Source of the DNA: Zygotorulaspora mrakii
Lineage: Eukaryota > Ascomycota > Saccharomycetes > Saccharomycetales > Saccharomycetaceae
Direction: 5' to 3'
Length of the DNA: 64,000 bases
NCBI RefSeq assembly: GCF_013402915.1
Contig: NC_050719.1
Span: 1,426,001-1,490,000 of the forward strand
Shown in pieces: positions 11,464 to 21,317 of the stretch; within the stretch, counting starts at the first letter, position 1; each line of letters opens with the position of its first letter. The translations under genes and the position numbers were made by a program. The notes under the pieces are model-generated. The model had not been told where the DNA came from. It did no database searches and was given only the letters and a program-made list of their open reading frames with translations.

Positions 11464-13758
11464 ATGATTCCTTTTAATGTCCTATTTATCGACTCGTATG
11501 ATTCATTCACTTACAATGTCGTTAGGCTCATTGAGAGGCAACATATTGAAGGTTACAGTGGAATACACGTGACAACAATTCGAAATGATACTTTCAGAGA
11601 TATAAACGCTGTACGCTTGCACTTACCGTACTTCGATTGTATTATTGTCGGTCCTGGACCTGGGAATCCTCTGAATGGCTCTGTTGATGTGGGCATCATA
11701 AACTCTTTGTTCTGCGATGAGCTTGCTGATGTACCGATCTTGGGCATATGCCTTGGGTTTCAGGCAATGTGCCTTTCACAGGGAGCTAGCATTAAGCAAT
11801 TGGAAACAATTAAGCATGGCCAGGTATACCCCGTTGAGGTCTCTGGGACAAGTAGCCCGCTTTTCGAGGGGCACCCTGAAACCTTCAAGTCTGTGAGGTA
11901 TCATTCCCTACATGTTTGCATGTCTGAAGGAGGCAACTCATCGATTGTTCCGCTTGCCTATACATCTGATGAAAATGGTAAACTACTCATGGCAGCCTCA
12001 GTGGAGGATAGACCATGGTTTGGTGTCCAGTATCATCCCGAATCTTGCTGCTCAGATTTTGGTGGTTTACTTGTTAAGAATTTCTTACAGATTGCACACG
12101 TTGAGAATATAACTACAAAACGTATGGCCGGCAAGCAGAAGGCTTACTTCAATAACAAACCTGGTTTTGAACGATTGCTGAAGACATTGGATGATAGCAT
12201 TGATCACAGTTCTATTTATGTGAAAGGGACCGACGTAAAAGAGATGTCACCATTCATTCGAAAATTCCATGTGGTTAAAGAACCAAGTCTTGCATTGAAA
12301 ATATGTGATAAAATCACAGCATCTAAATTTATCATGACTTCAGCTACCGTAAGTGCCCAAAGGGGCGAATGGTCAATTATCGCACTGCCAAACGAGTGTT
12401 CCGACGTGTTGACTCATTATTCAATCCTGAGTAAGACAACAATTCACAAATGGAAAGATCCCAAAATATCAACCAAGTCGTTGAATGAAAAACTGCTGAA
12501 TAATTCTAGTGAGTTCCTACCATCACTAACGGTAATAGATGAGGATAAATCACAATTTTGGATTACCGCAGGTAAATACATGAAACCCAAGTTAATATCC
12601 AACAATCAAGAAATTCCCTTTATAGGAGGCCTGGTCGGAACTCTTGGTTATGAGATGGGATATCATGTTCACAATAATAGCGACCCCACTGAAGTGCTAA
12701 TGCCTGATGCTAAATTAGTTTTCATTCACAATAGTATTGTAATTGACCACATTCATGGTATTCTGTATTGCATATCCTTGTCAAACAATTTCCCTCAGGA
12801 TATATTGCAGATGTTTGATGAAGACACCTCTTTTGACGATTTATCCTGGGAGGACGAGCTCCCCAAGGACATATCCTATAAGATAGCCATGCCTACAAAA
12901 GAAGCTTACGCTCACGCGTTCAATTTATGCCAAGGATACATGCATAAAGGAGATTCCTATGAAATGTGTTTAACAACACAAACGAGAATTTCGCCAGAAC
13001 AAAAGGTCTCGCCATGGAGAATTTTCCAGACATTGGCCCTACGGAACCCAGCCCCCTTTGCCAGCTTTTTCGAGTTCAACGACCTGGTGGACAGCGAATC
13101 TCACGATCAAACCCTATGTCTAATAAGCTCGTCTCCGGAGAGATTTCTCAAATGGGACGTAGATTCATGCGAGCTTCGTCCCATCAAGGGTACCGTCAAA
13201 AAATCAGCGAGCATAGATTTGGCAGAAGCTACAAAAATTTTAAAAACCCCAAAGGAGTTCGGGGAGAATTTGATGATCTTGGATTTGATTCGTAATGATC
13301 TGTACGAGCTGCTTCCAGACGTACATGTCGAGAATTTTATGTGCGTGGAAGAATACAAGACAGTGTACCAATTGGTAAGCGTGGTAAAAGCGTATGGTCT
13401 CTCGTCTTCTCAGAATCCATACACAGGAATGGATGTCCTTAGACACTCGTTCCCTCCGGGATCAATGACCGGCGCACCCAAGAAGATCACTGTCGAACTT
13501 CTGCAAGACAAGATTGAGCCACAGCTCAACAGTCACCTTCTTGGCGGGGTGCGTGGAATATACAGTGGAGTTACAGGGTACTGGTCTGCAAACGGTAATG
13601 GGGACTGGTCCGTTAATATTAGATGCATGTTCAGCTATAATTCCGGGGCTAATTGGCAAATTGGTGCTGGAGGAGCCATTACAGTTCTTAGTACCCTCGA
13701 GGGTGAGCTTGAAGAAATGTACACAAAACTTGAAAGTGCTTTACAAATATTTAAATAG
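11464..13758 (+). CDS. ABZ1: ABZ1, 4-amino-4-deoxychorismate (ADC) synthase
   Basis: The 764-residue protein is a fusion of a glutamine amidotransferase and a chorismate-using synthase. It makes 4-amino-4-deoxychorismate, the precursor of p-aminobenzoate for folate. The amidotransferase half (about 1-230) has GPGPGNP, the nucleophile in GICLGFQAM (Cys about 96) and QYHPESC with His and Glu. The PabB/TrpE-like half includes KGDSYEMCL, LRPIKGTV, ENLMILDLIRNDL and the Mg/chorismate block PPGSMTGAPK. The first ATG (11464, MIPFNVLFIDSYDS) aligns with the family; the frame is open further upstream without an ATG. The orthologue is YNR033W. It appears intact. Confidence 0.97.
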   Translation: MIPFNVLFIDSYDSFTYNVVRLIERQHIEGYSGIHVTTIRNDTFRDINAVRLHLPYFDCIIVGPGPGNPLNGSVDVGIINSLFCDELADVPILGICLGFQAMCLSQGASIKQLETIKHGQVYPVEVSGTSSPLFEGHPETFKSVRYHSLHVCMSEGGNSSIVPLAYTSDENGKLLMAASVEDRPWFGVQYHPESCCSDFGGLLVKNFLQIAHVENITTKRMAGKQKAYFNNKPGFERLLKTLDDSIDHSSIYVKGTDVKEMSPFIRKFHVVKEPSLALKICDKITASKFIMTSATVSAQRGEWSIIALPNECSDVLTHYSILSKTTIHKWKDPKISTKSLNEKLLNNSSEFLPSLTVIDEDKSQFWITAGKYMKPKLISNNQEIPFIGGLVGTLGYEMGYHVHNNSDPTEVLMPDAKLVFIHNSIVIDHIHGILYCISLSNNFPQDILQMFDEDTSFDDLSWEDELPKDISYKIAMPTKEAYAHAFNLCQGYMHKGDSYEMCLTTQTRISPEQKVSPWRIFQTLALRNPAPFASFFEFNDLVDSESHDQTLCLISSSPERFLKWDVDSCELRPIKGTVKKSASIDLAEATKILKTPKEFGENLMILDLIRNDLYELLPDVHVENFMCVEEYKTVYQLVSVVKAYGLSSSQNPYTGMDVLRHSFPPGSMTGAPKKITVELLQDKIEPQLNSHLLGGVRGIYSGVTGYWSANGNGDWSVNIRCMFSYNSGANWQIGAGGAITVLSTLEGELEEMYTKLESALQIFK

Positions 13759-14008
13759 TCTCGATATGCCTTCTTTACTCTTCATTCTCTGTGTCATTTT
13801 GAACATTGAAATATGTGTCATCTCTGCGACAGAGGTTTTTTTTTCATACTCATTATTTTTGAGGAAAGGAAGAAAAGAGCAAGTTGAGGGAACTTTCGAT
13901 ACAAGGAGACTTACGGGAATTTTTAAATACAAAGTAGATAAAAGCAGTTTTGATCTAAGACGTTCTCGTAAAGCGCATTTAGCAGAAGTAATTACGAAGA
14001 TAGCCAAG

Positions 14009-14986
14009 ATGACAACGAACGTACCCAAAGTGTTTGCATTTCATGAGTTTACAGGGGTGGCTGAAGCTGTGGCCGATCACGTGGTTCATGCCCAAGATAG
14101 TGCACTGAACAGAGAACTCAAGGAGAAGAAGCCTTCCAATACCAGTCTATCAGCTAGTGGCCTGAGTGGCGATGGGAAGAATATGGCAAGGGTTTCATCG
14201 ACGAAGAGTCTGAATGCGTCTTCGACAAACTGTTCGCGTGATAGATCTGGATCGGTAAGCAATAAGAAACTGAAGAAGGAGAAAGAGGCAAGGTTCAAGA
14301 TTGCACTTTCAGGTGGTTCTTTGATCCAAGTTCTGCATGAAGGATTGTTGAAAAGGGAAGATGTGCAGTGGGGGAAATGGGACATCTACTTTGCCGATGA
14401 GCGGTTGGTCCCCTTTGATTCACCGGAAAGCAATTATGGTCTGGCAAAGAGAAAAATTTTCGATCTTGTCGATACAGCGCGGTATGGTGAGCCAAGGATT
14501 TACCATATAGATGAGACGTTAATCGGAGATCCTCAAGAATGTGCAGACAAATACGAAAAGCTTTTAATCAAAGGCTTTGCAGGCAGAGACTCTGTGAAGC
14601 TACCGATGTTTGATCTATGCCTGCTGGGATGTGCTCCTGATGGTCATATCGCTTCTTTATTTCCAAATTTTCAAGAGAACTTACGTGAGAAGTTAGCTTG
14701 GGTTGTTTCTGTCGAGAATGCTCCTAGCGGTCCATCAAATAGAATATCACTAACTATACCCGTCATTTGCCATTCCCATAGAATTGCGTTTGTTGTGGAA
14801 GGTGCGACAAAGGCACCTGTAGTGAAAACGATTATGGAGAGACCCGAAAAGGGTCTACCTAGTAGTATCGTGAACGAGGGGGCAGCTGGTCGTGTGTCTT
14901 GGTTTGTTGATGACGATGCGTTAACAGATGTTTTGATCACAAAAAAGAAGTATAAATTTCGTTGCCAATCGAAAAATGAAGAGTAG
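14009..14986 (+). CDS. SOL1: SOL1/SOL2-type 6-phosphogluconolactonase-like protein
   Basis: The 325-residue product starts MTTNVPKVFAFHEF and closely resembles S. cerevisiae Sol1 and Sol2 (YNR034W, YCR073W-A). Core motifs are FKIALSGGSL, DIYFADERLV, LGCAPDGHIASLFP and ITIPVICHS-like ISLTIPVICHS, ending in SSIVNEGAAGRVSWFVDDDA. A Ser/Lys-rich insert (about 45-90) separates the first strand from the SGGSL motif, as in Sol1/Sol2 but not in the active lactonases Sol3/Sol4. Yeast Sol1/Sol2 were linked to tRNA function, and lactonase activity is unproven for this subgroup. The frame extends upstream over ABZ1 by chance; the ATG at 14009 matches the family start. It is the single representative of the duplicated pair. 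Confidence 0.93.
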   Translation: MTTNVPKVFAFHEFTGVAEAVADHVVHAQDSALNRELKEKKPSNTSLSASGLSGDGKNMARVSSTKSLNASSTNCSRDRSGSVSNKKLKKEKEARFKIALSGGSLIQVLHEGLLKREDVQWGKWDIYFADERLVPFDSPESNYGLAKRKIFDLVDTARYGEPRIYHIDETLIGDPQECADKYEKLLIKGFAGRDSVKLPMFDLCLLGCAPDGHIASLFPNFQENLREKLAWVVSVENAPSGPSNRISLTIPVICHSHRIAFVVEGATKAPVVKTIMERPEKGLPSSIVNEGAAGRVSWFVDDDALTDVLITKKKYKFRCQSKNEE

Positions 14987-15227
14987 AATTCAAATCAATT
15001 GTTCTATTTTTCCCTTTCCCTTTCCTCTGAGACCCTCGTCTTCATTCTTGTACCTCTTTGAGCACTGCTGATCAACGCAATTCTCTACCCTCTTCATAAA
15101 ATTTTGTCTCACTAAAAACCTATTATGATCTCAATTCTAATAACGAATTATGTATGTGTATATTTACTTTATTACTTATCCCAAACGTGATGCCCAAAAA
15201 TACGAAACGTCCAAATATTATCGGAGT

Positions 15228-16016
15228 CTACTCCCCATATAATTTCCATTGCGAGATAAACGTAAAGTTAAAGATAAGTGTTACCAACGCTAAACCAATT
15301 TTTCCAAAATTCGCTACGAATGTGATATAGTTGAACCCCTTATCTTCTCTCAACTGACAGACCAATTGTAACAAAGATGCCACACCACCAATAACATCCA
15401 GAAAAACACTTTGGATGGCGAATCCATTCATTGATTTTCTCTCATAGTTATGGAGTACTTGTGGTATATACTTAACCAATGACATCGAAATCTTCAAGAG
15501 AAACAGATTATTGCAATAATTAAGAGTTCTTGAATTCTGCCAGCCAACTATCGCATTTTCTCGAAAAAACTTGATTGATAAACCAGTAAATATTATGATG
15601 GAAAGTAACCAATACTTCAGATAAATCGATTTCATCCTGCGGGTGTGCAATTCCACTTTGAACTTCCAAAGGGCAGAGCCATATATAACCTGGCTTACCA
15701 GCACCCAGTTCATAATGAATCCATGGAGACAGTACCAATAATCAAAGTTTGTAACTTTAGGTCTAACGATCAACTTCTCCACACTTCCATCCCCTTTCAT
15801 TATAGCCGCACTTATAGGAACCCAAAAACTCAATTGTAGAATGAATGATACAAGTAAATAGAAGTACCCAGTTGTATTGAGTATTACGAAATCCATCGAG
15901 ATTGCCGTAGAGGACCCTTCCATCCAGTTCTTGATCACTGGGGGATACATAGATACAGACCACGCGCAAACGTAAATGAACCCAAGCACATCATCCCACT
16001 TGATAAAAAATACCAT
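15228..16016 (-). CDS. ERS1: ERS1, cystinosin-like PQ-loop lysosomal/vacuolar transporter
   Basis: The 262-residue protein is predicted to have seven membrane segments and two PQ-loop motifs, one near YPPVIKNW (about residues 24-31) and one at KYIPQVLHNYERKS, followed by GFAIQSVFLD. This is the cystinosin family, which exports cystine from the vacuole with protons. S. cerevisiae Ers1 (YCR075C, 260 aa) is functionally replaced by human CTNS (literature knowledge). The ATG at 16016 gives MVFFIKWDDVLGF. The 1.1 kb upstream of it carries no gene I can support. Position after SOL matches YCR073W-A to YCR075C. Confidence 0.93.
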   Translation of the reverse strand: MVFFIKWDDVLGFIYVCAWSVSMYPPVIKNWMEGSSTAISMDFVILNTTGYFYLLVSFILQLSFWVPISAAIMKGDGSVEKLIVRPKVTNFDYWYCLHGFIMNWVLVSQVIYGSALWKFKVELHTRRMKSIYLKYWLLSIIIFTGLSIKFFRENAIVGWQNSRTLNYCNNLFLLKISMSLVKYIPQVLHNYERKSMNGFAIQSVFLDVIGGVASLLQLVCQLREDKGFNYITFVANFGKIGLALVTLIFNFTFISQWKLYGE

Positions 16017-17128
16017 ACCAGTACCCTCTAACTCTCAATTGAACGAGCAGAAGCATTCTTTTTGACTATTTTGAATCCTTTAACCCCACAGAATCTTATT
16101 GAAGACCTACTGCTGCGCAGCGTTCGTTTTGAAAAACAATAGGCCACATTATCACAAACTTGGACCAAAAGTGAAACGATAATGGGGCCATATGGTTTTT
16201 GTAGGCTATCCTACTTCTGCATTTGTTAGTTTAAGAGTGCAGTCATACTGCACCATATGGATTAGCTTGTGTCATAGCTTTCAAGCTCTTTCAGTAGCAA
16301 CCAAATCGCAATTGAATAGAACTTTGCCGGCTTGATAGGGATTCTGCTTGACAAATGCCAGCGCAGTCGTGAGGCAGAAAAAGTATACGCTGTAGGTTTC
16401 CGTGGGTGGCATGCATGGCATTATTGCAAAACAGAACATATCAGGAAACTATTGGACTAGTGTCAAGAAAATGGTCTTCTGCCAGGGAATTGAGATCGGA
16501 AACAGATCGGAAACAGATCGCTCATCGGATCTCTTCCCTTAGGATAGCCTAGTGTGCAAATGATAAAGGCTATTCTGAGAGGTAATGCGGCATCAAATGA
16601 AATCGTTGCATGGTGCGATGCTCCAAGTGTTATGTCCGGGGTGGAATCGCCACTGTGAGCCTGTTCACTAACTCTATAGTCAAATATACACCTCAAGAGA
16701 CGTCTGCTGTATAAGATAGTTCGGAACCAGTACGTTGAGAAGCTAAGTTACTACCCTTCAGACGTCGCTAAAGCCATTCCGCCGACCAGAGAAGAAGGAA
16801 TCCTTACTGAGCTACCCGTTTTCCTTTCTGAGCAAAGGAAGGAGGTGAACGTTTGAATAGTCCGTAAGCATTAAAGCCAGAAATTCTCGTTATAAAGCCT
16901 GTTTAAACTTCCTTTGACTTATTTAAACTTTGTTCGAGTCATTTTCCTTTCTTCGATGCCTATGACTACAGTTATTTTTGATCAGGCGTCAAATATTCCT
17001 TTTATCCGTAGAAGAGATATGGAATGTACAATTTAAAGTAATTCGCAGAACATGGCGATATATAAGCCAGGTATATCAAAAAGCATTTCGATGAATCAAA
17101 GGGAACTGTAATATATTGCGTTGCAGTG
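16017..17128. other. 1.1 kb gene-free region between ERS1 and the PDH kinase gene
   Basis: The region lies between two divergent genes and is longer than most intergenes here. Only short frames without coding character are present. It holds an 11-bp tandem repeat at 16493-16520, two CCATATGG palindromes near 16190 and 16255, and repeated TTTAAACTT words near 16903 and 16921. No tRNA A/B boxes or known snRNA or snoRNA blocks were seen. Confidence 0.5.
16493..16520. repeat. 11-bp tandem repeat, about 2.5 copies
   Basis: Two perfect copies of AGATCGGAAAC are followed by a partial AGATCG. It is non-coding and lies in the divergent ERS1/PDK intergenic region. Confidence 0.8.
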
Positions 17129-18691
17129 ATGACTGGAGGTAGAGCGCGGTTTAGCAGTCAACTCTTGGAAAGGATATGGGCGTCTTCCGAGCTACCGCAA
17201 ACAGCGGTCTCTCTCCGACAAATGTGCCAATTTGGGGCACATCCAAATCCTGGGGTTATGTTCAAAGCTTCATGCTTTATTCTACAAGAACTGCCGATTA
17301 GATTGGCATATAGGATCAGAGAACTTGAGAGCCTTCCTAATGGGCTTGACAAAATATCGGATGTGATTGAGGTCCGCAACTGGTACACACAGTCATTCAA
17401 GGAGTTGCATGATTTTAGTCATGATATCTCGACAAAGCATGGTATGCTGTTCCAGATGTTGAATGAAGAGCTGGAGCCTCAAAGTTTCGAGGAGAAATCT
17501 ACTTTGCACAACTTGAAAAGGCTTCTTTATAAAGACAAAGAGCTGGACCATGAAAAAAAGGATATTAATACGTCATTACAGCGTGACAGAACATTCATAG
17601 ATGATGGTTTAATCGTGCCGCATGTGCATAGTGGGAAAAGGATCCACAGTGGGTTAGAAAAGAGATCAAGGATATCAGATAAGTATTATTCGGCATTACC
17701 AGCAATAACCATGGAGCAATGGAGTAGTAATTCGAAAGACTTTTATCAATTTTGGCCGAAGGAAATACTCTTGTTCAATTCAGAATTTTACAGAGTTTTA
17801 CAGGATATAAAAGTGAGACACGATGCTACTGTTGTTACCTTAGCCAAAGGCGTTCTCAAATGGAAGACAACTTGCCAGCAAAATATTGTTAATGATTCAG
17901 TGCAAAGCTTCTTGGACCGTTTCTACCTTAGCAGAATCGGTATACGTATGCTCATCGGACAACATTTGGAGCTATTGAAGTCCTCTCTGAAATCGCACAA
18001 TATGAACGGAAACGCAAATGTAGGAACTGATGAAGAGGAAGAAGACTATGTTGGCATCATTTGTACAAAGACGAATATCAGTGACGTTGCTCAGGATGCA
18101 ATTGATTCTGCCAGATTCATTTGCAGCGAGCACTACGGACTTTATGATGCTCCGAAAGTTAATCTTCTGTGTTTCCCTCTAGGCAGGGATAAATGTTTGA
18201 GCAAAGATATTGAATTTATGTATGTACCAGGCCATCTGATTCATATGCTTGTTGAAACTTTGAAAAATGCGCTCAGAGCAACTGTTGAGAAAACGGTCTG
18301 TGAGAATCCCAATAAAGAATTATATGATCTCAAATTTCCCGAAGTTAAAATCATCATTAGTGAGGGGCTGGAGGACATCACAGTGAAAATCAGCGACGAA
18401 GGTGGAGGCATAGCCAGATCGAGCTTACCACTTATTTGGACCTACTTGTATACGACAATGCCAAATGATAGTCAGCGGGAGCTTATAGAGGAGAACTCAG
18501 AACTGAATGGCTCGTCTGCGCTGCAACCTTTGACGGTCCCAATGGCTGGATTTGGATATGGGCTGGCGTTGAGTAGATTATACGCAAGATACTTCGGCGG
18601 TGATTTGAAACTAATCTCCATGGAGGGCTTTGGTACTGATGTATACCTGCATTTAAACAGATTGAGCACAAGTAGCGAACCGCTGCCATAA
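17129..18691 (+). CDS. Mitochondrial pyruvate dehydrogenase kinase (canonical PDK type)
   Basis: The 520-residue protein has the full PDK/BCKDK layout. The N-terminal helical domain shows MCQFG, ELPIRLAYRI and WYTQSFKEL, followed by SRIGIRMLIGQHLELL. The C-terminal GHKL ATPase has the N-box HMLVETLKNALRA, the G1 box SDEGGGIARSS and the G2 region GFGYGLALSRLYARYFGGD ending EGFGTDVYL. It should phosphorylate and inactivate E1-alpha of pyruvate dehydrogenase in the matrix. These blocks resemble animal PDKs more than S. cerevisiae Pkp2. Pkp1 and Pkp2 map to YIL042C and YGL059W, so no S. cerevisiae gene corresponds at this locus. An acidic insert (EEEED) and a Lys/Asp-rich insert (about 140-190) are unusual. 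Start: ATG at 17129, directly after an in-frame GTG. Confidence 0.9.
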   Translation: MTGGRARFSSQLLERIWASSELPQTAVSLRQMCQFGAHPNPGVMFKASCFILQELPIRLAYRIRELESLPNGLDKISDVIEVRNWYTQSFKELHDFSHDISTKHGMLFQMLNEELEPQSFEEKSTLHNLKRLLYKDKELDHEKKDINTSLQRDRTFIDDGLIVPHVHSGKRIHSGLEKRSRISDKYYSALPAITMEQWSSNSKDFYQFWPKEILLFNSEFYRVLQDIKVRHDATVVTLAKGVLKWKTTCQQNIVNDSVQSFLDRFYLSRIGIRMLIGQHLELLKSSLKSHNMNGNANVGTDEEEEDYVGIICTKTNISDVAQDAIDSARFICSEHYGLYDAPKVNLLCFPLGRDKCLSKDIEFMYVPGHLIHMLVETLKNALRATVEKTVCENPNKELYDLKFPEVKIIISEGLEDITVKISDEGGGIARSSLPLIWTYLYTTMPNDSQRELIEENSELNGSSALQPLTVPMAGFGYGLALSRLYARYFGGDLKLISMEGFGTDVYLHLNRLSTSSEPLP

Positions 18692-18757
18692 GCTAGGCTA
18701 CAGAAATTATTCAATATATTTCATTAACGTTTCTTATTTTACTTTTTGTATCAAATT

Positions 18758-20629
18758 CTATAAATATGATGCATGGCTAGCGCTATCCATGCTAGAATTC
18801 TCATGATTGCTGGTTAAATCATAGTTACTTGATGCTCTTTCGAATAGGTATCTGCCATCTTGCAACGAATACTCATAGTCTTCATCCATGCGAGAACGAT
18901 TATTGAAAGTCGATTCATCATGTATCAGCGAATTTGGATTTGCATCATTGTTCCCAACAGTGTTATCTTTCGAAACTGGTTCGTACATCATCATTCCAAA
19001 GAATTGGTAATAGTACTCTTCACCTAGTATTTTCAGTAAGACTTTTTGTTTGAGATCGAATTTGTAACTGATCAATGTGAATGTGATGAAAAAAAAAGGC
19101 AAGTACTTGTTCAAAAAATTTACCAAAGGTATCACGGCTAGATTTTGATACAATGTCGTTTCAAAACTGCTCTTAATCAAATCGTGACTGGAATCCGATT
19201 TTGATGGTATCAAAACCATTAGGTTGAAGCATAAAGGAAACAAAAGTCTGCTGGAATACAATGAATAGTACAAGGCATTCGTAGGATTGCTTCTGCCATT
19301 TGGAATCAAATGAAAGTTATTGAATTTAAATTTGCTCATTGCAAATAATGAAACCATAGTATTATATGTGAATATGATGAATTCCAACAACAAACTATAC
19401 CAATGCGCACCGTTAAAAATCCAGTCATGACCCCATTTAGTCGGTGTGATCTCTAGAAACACAATTGCCATTGAAAGCATAGTTGATAGAACGCCCAATC
19501 CCAAAATTGTTGCTTTATTGAACATGCTCAAAATTGAAGACGTTGAAGCGAAGACTTTCGAAGATTGGGATTGGGCCAATGTGTGAATAATAGAATTAGA
19601 GTAGGTCTTGCTGTACAGATAGTTGTAATAGTGTGTCATGAATTTGTTGTAATGATTATTCAATTTTGTCAAAGTGGTAATTGCTGATGAAGAGGCTCCC
19701 AAGGTGTTGGAAACTTGATGGTTGATAGATAGCTCCAGTTCATTCAACAGTGCTTGGACCTCTAACTTGCACTCATTGAGCATCTGATTAAATACGATGT
19801 CACCATTATTGGCTTCTCGCGAATTCAATATCCTTTCTGCATTCTCTAACATGTTAAGTTGTGAATCATTAATGTCGTCATTGGTTTTACTCAACTCCAC
19901 AAACAACTTATTCACGACCTCATTAGTCGGCGAGCGACCAATAGATAGGAGACTCTTTGGAAAGATAATTAAACCTGTTGATAATAGGATAAGCGTATAA
20001 CTCAATGAGTATAAGTGTGACAATGATATAAGCAGGGGCTTAAATTCGTTTAAACCATGCCCCGTACTTGAGACCAGATAAACAATTCCAATGATCAACC
20101 CCAATACACATAACGAGTAGAATTTGAAGTTTTGATAAATCGCCTGAACCATACGTTCCCAAATGGGGGATCTTTCACTCCCTTCATGTTCTTGGACCCG
20201 CTGTCTAGAGCAAGCATATTTCAAGGAGCAATACGATATTAACACTGGCATGATGAACCAGCACAAGACAAATTCAACCCAATAAACCAATAACCATGCA
20301 ACACGGAAGCCATGCATTGGTACAGGGAGATCGCTACCCGCATTGCTATTCCTCTTCAAAATTCCCGAATACAACTGAGAGTCCACACCGCTCGTACCAT
20401 TATTTGCCGGTGGAACATACTCACCTGCACTTGCGTTGGCCTTGGCAGCATAATAAATGTCTAACGGTAGTAAATATGCTGTGCACAATAGCAACACCAT
20501 GTTAACCGTCAGCACTGCCAAGGTCAAAGGGAACGTGTTTTTATGCAGCTTGAAGGAGAAGTACCGATTTACCACTGCCAGTGAGCATATCACCACAAAA
20601 AACAGGACCAATAATGTCACGAACCACAT
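18758..20629 (-). CDS. LMBR1-domain multispanning membrane protein
   Basis: This 623-residue protein has about nine hydrophobic segments. The N-terminal pattern is a first membrane segment ending in VNRYFSFK, a second leading into AYLLPLDIYY, then WLLVYWVEFVLCWFIMPVLISY; this spacing and the LPLD motif are typical of LMBR1/LMBRD family proteins. A coiled segment (about 245-340) follows the fifth membrane helix, and the C-terminal tail is acidic and hydrophilic. Family members sit in the plasma or vacuolar membrane; biochemical function is unknown. I recall no S. cerevisiae gene of this family, and none lies at the matching locus. It is convergent with the PDK gene, 66 bp away. Confidence 0.75.
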   Translation of the reverse strand: MWFVTLLVLFFVVICSLAVVNRYFSFKLHKNTFPLTLAVLTVNMVLLLCTAYLLPLDIYYAAKANASAGEYVPPANNGTSGVDSQLYSGILKRNSNAGSDLPVPMHGFRVAWLLVYWVEFVLCWFIMPVLISYCSLKYACSRQRVQEHEGSERSPIWERMVQAIYQNFKFYSLCVLGLIIGIVYLVSSTGHGLNEFKPLLISLSHLYSLSYTLILLSTGLIIFPKSLLSIGRSPTNEVVNKLFVELSKTNDDINDSQLNMLENAERILNSREANNGDIVFNQMLNECKLEVQALLNELELSINHQVSNTLGASSSAITTLTKLNNHYNKFMTHYYNYLYSKTYSNSIIHTLAQSQSSKVFASTSSILSMFNKATILGLGVLSTMLSMAIVFLEITPTKWGHDWIFNGAHWYSLLLEFIIFTYNTMVSLFAMSKFKFNNFHLIPNGRSNPTNALYYSLYSSRLLFPLCFNLMVLIPSKSDSSHDLIKSSFETTLYQNLAVIPLVNFLNKYLPFFFITFTLISYKFDLKQKVLLKILGEEYYYQFFGMMMYEPVSKDNTVGNNDANPNSLIHDESTFNNRSRMDEDYEYSLQDGRYLFERASSNYDLTSNHENSSMDSASHASYL

Positions 20630-21317
20630 CCTTATCCTCCCTGTTAAAGCTTACCGGTCACACCGCGATCTTTCAATTCTCAGTGGAGGGGTCTGCTTCG
20701 AGCAACACGAAATATCACTCAAGTAATCAAACAGCCTCAATCGGATCAGCTAGAACCTTCACAAACGGCAAAAAAATAAATGGCTTATATCCCCACTGAA
20801 CAAGCTTATATTACCTCTTTATCCCTTAAGATATTCTTTCCTATTTGCGTAGAGAATGTCCCTTGCTAGGGCACAAATTTTTACAGCTTCTTGTGTTGAA
20901 GAAAGGGAGGAATAATAACAACGAACGATCAAGCTAGCCTAATCTGCACACAAGGGAGCGCAAAAATAGGGAACCGCTAACCCCCCGGAGCCGATGGCCG
21001 TGCTATGATCATGTCCTGATTCTCTTGTACTCAAATTCTCCGTGTCTTAGTGCTAGCCAATATCCCTCAGCAATGCGTAACTTGAAAGGGGTGTTCTAAG
21101 CGTGTGTGCAAACCTCAGAATAGACGAATCCGGGGGAGGATTATTCTCCAGACATCCGAGTTTTTAAGGGTTAAGAAAGTTGCAGTTCATTCGTTGGTCT
21201 TGCCATGTATATAAGTATTTGCCTCTTGTGAAGATATCTTTTCAATGGATCGTATTTTTTAACCATTTCGTATATGAGCAAATAGATTAATAGAAATCCT
21301 ACAGTACAATACGAATT
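20630..21317. promoter_or_regulatory. Divergent intergenic region, LMBR1 gene / EGO2
   Basis: This 688-bp region carries the promoters of both flanking genes. No RNA gene, repeat array or further coding frame is supported. A C/G-rich patch lies near 20980-21060. Confidence 0.4.

Noticed and set aside
13514..14008. N-terminal extension of the SOL gene into ABZ1
   Set aside because: The frame is open but reads ABZ1 in another phase; the family start MTTNVPKVFAF is at 14009.
16463..16696. 77-codon minus-strand frame in the ERS1/PDK gap
   Set aside because: No similarity; overlaps a tandem repeat.
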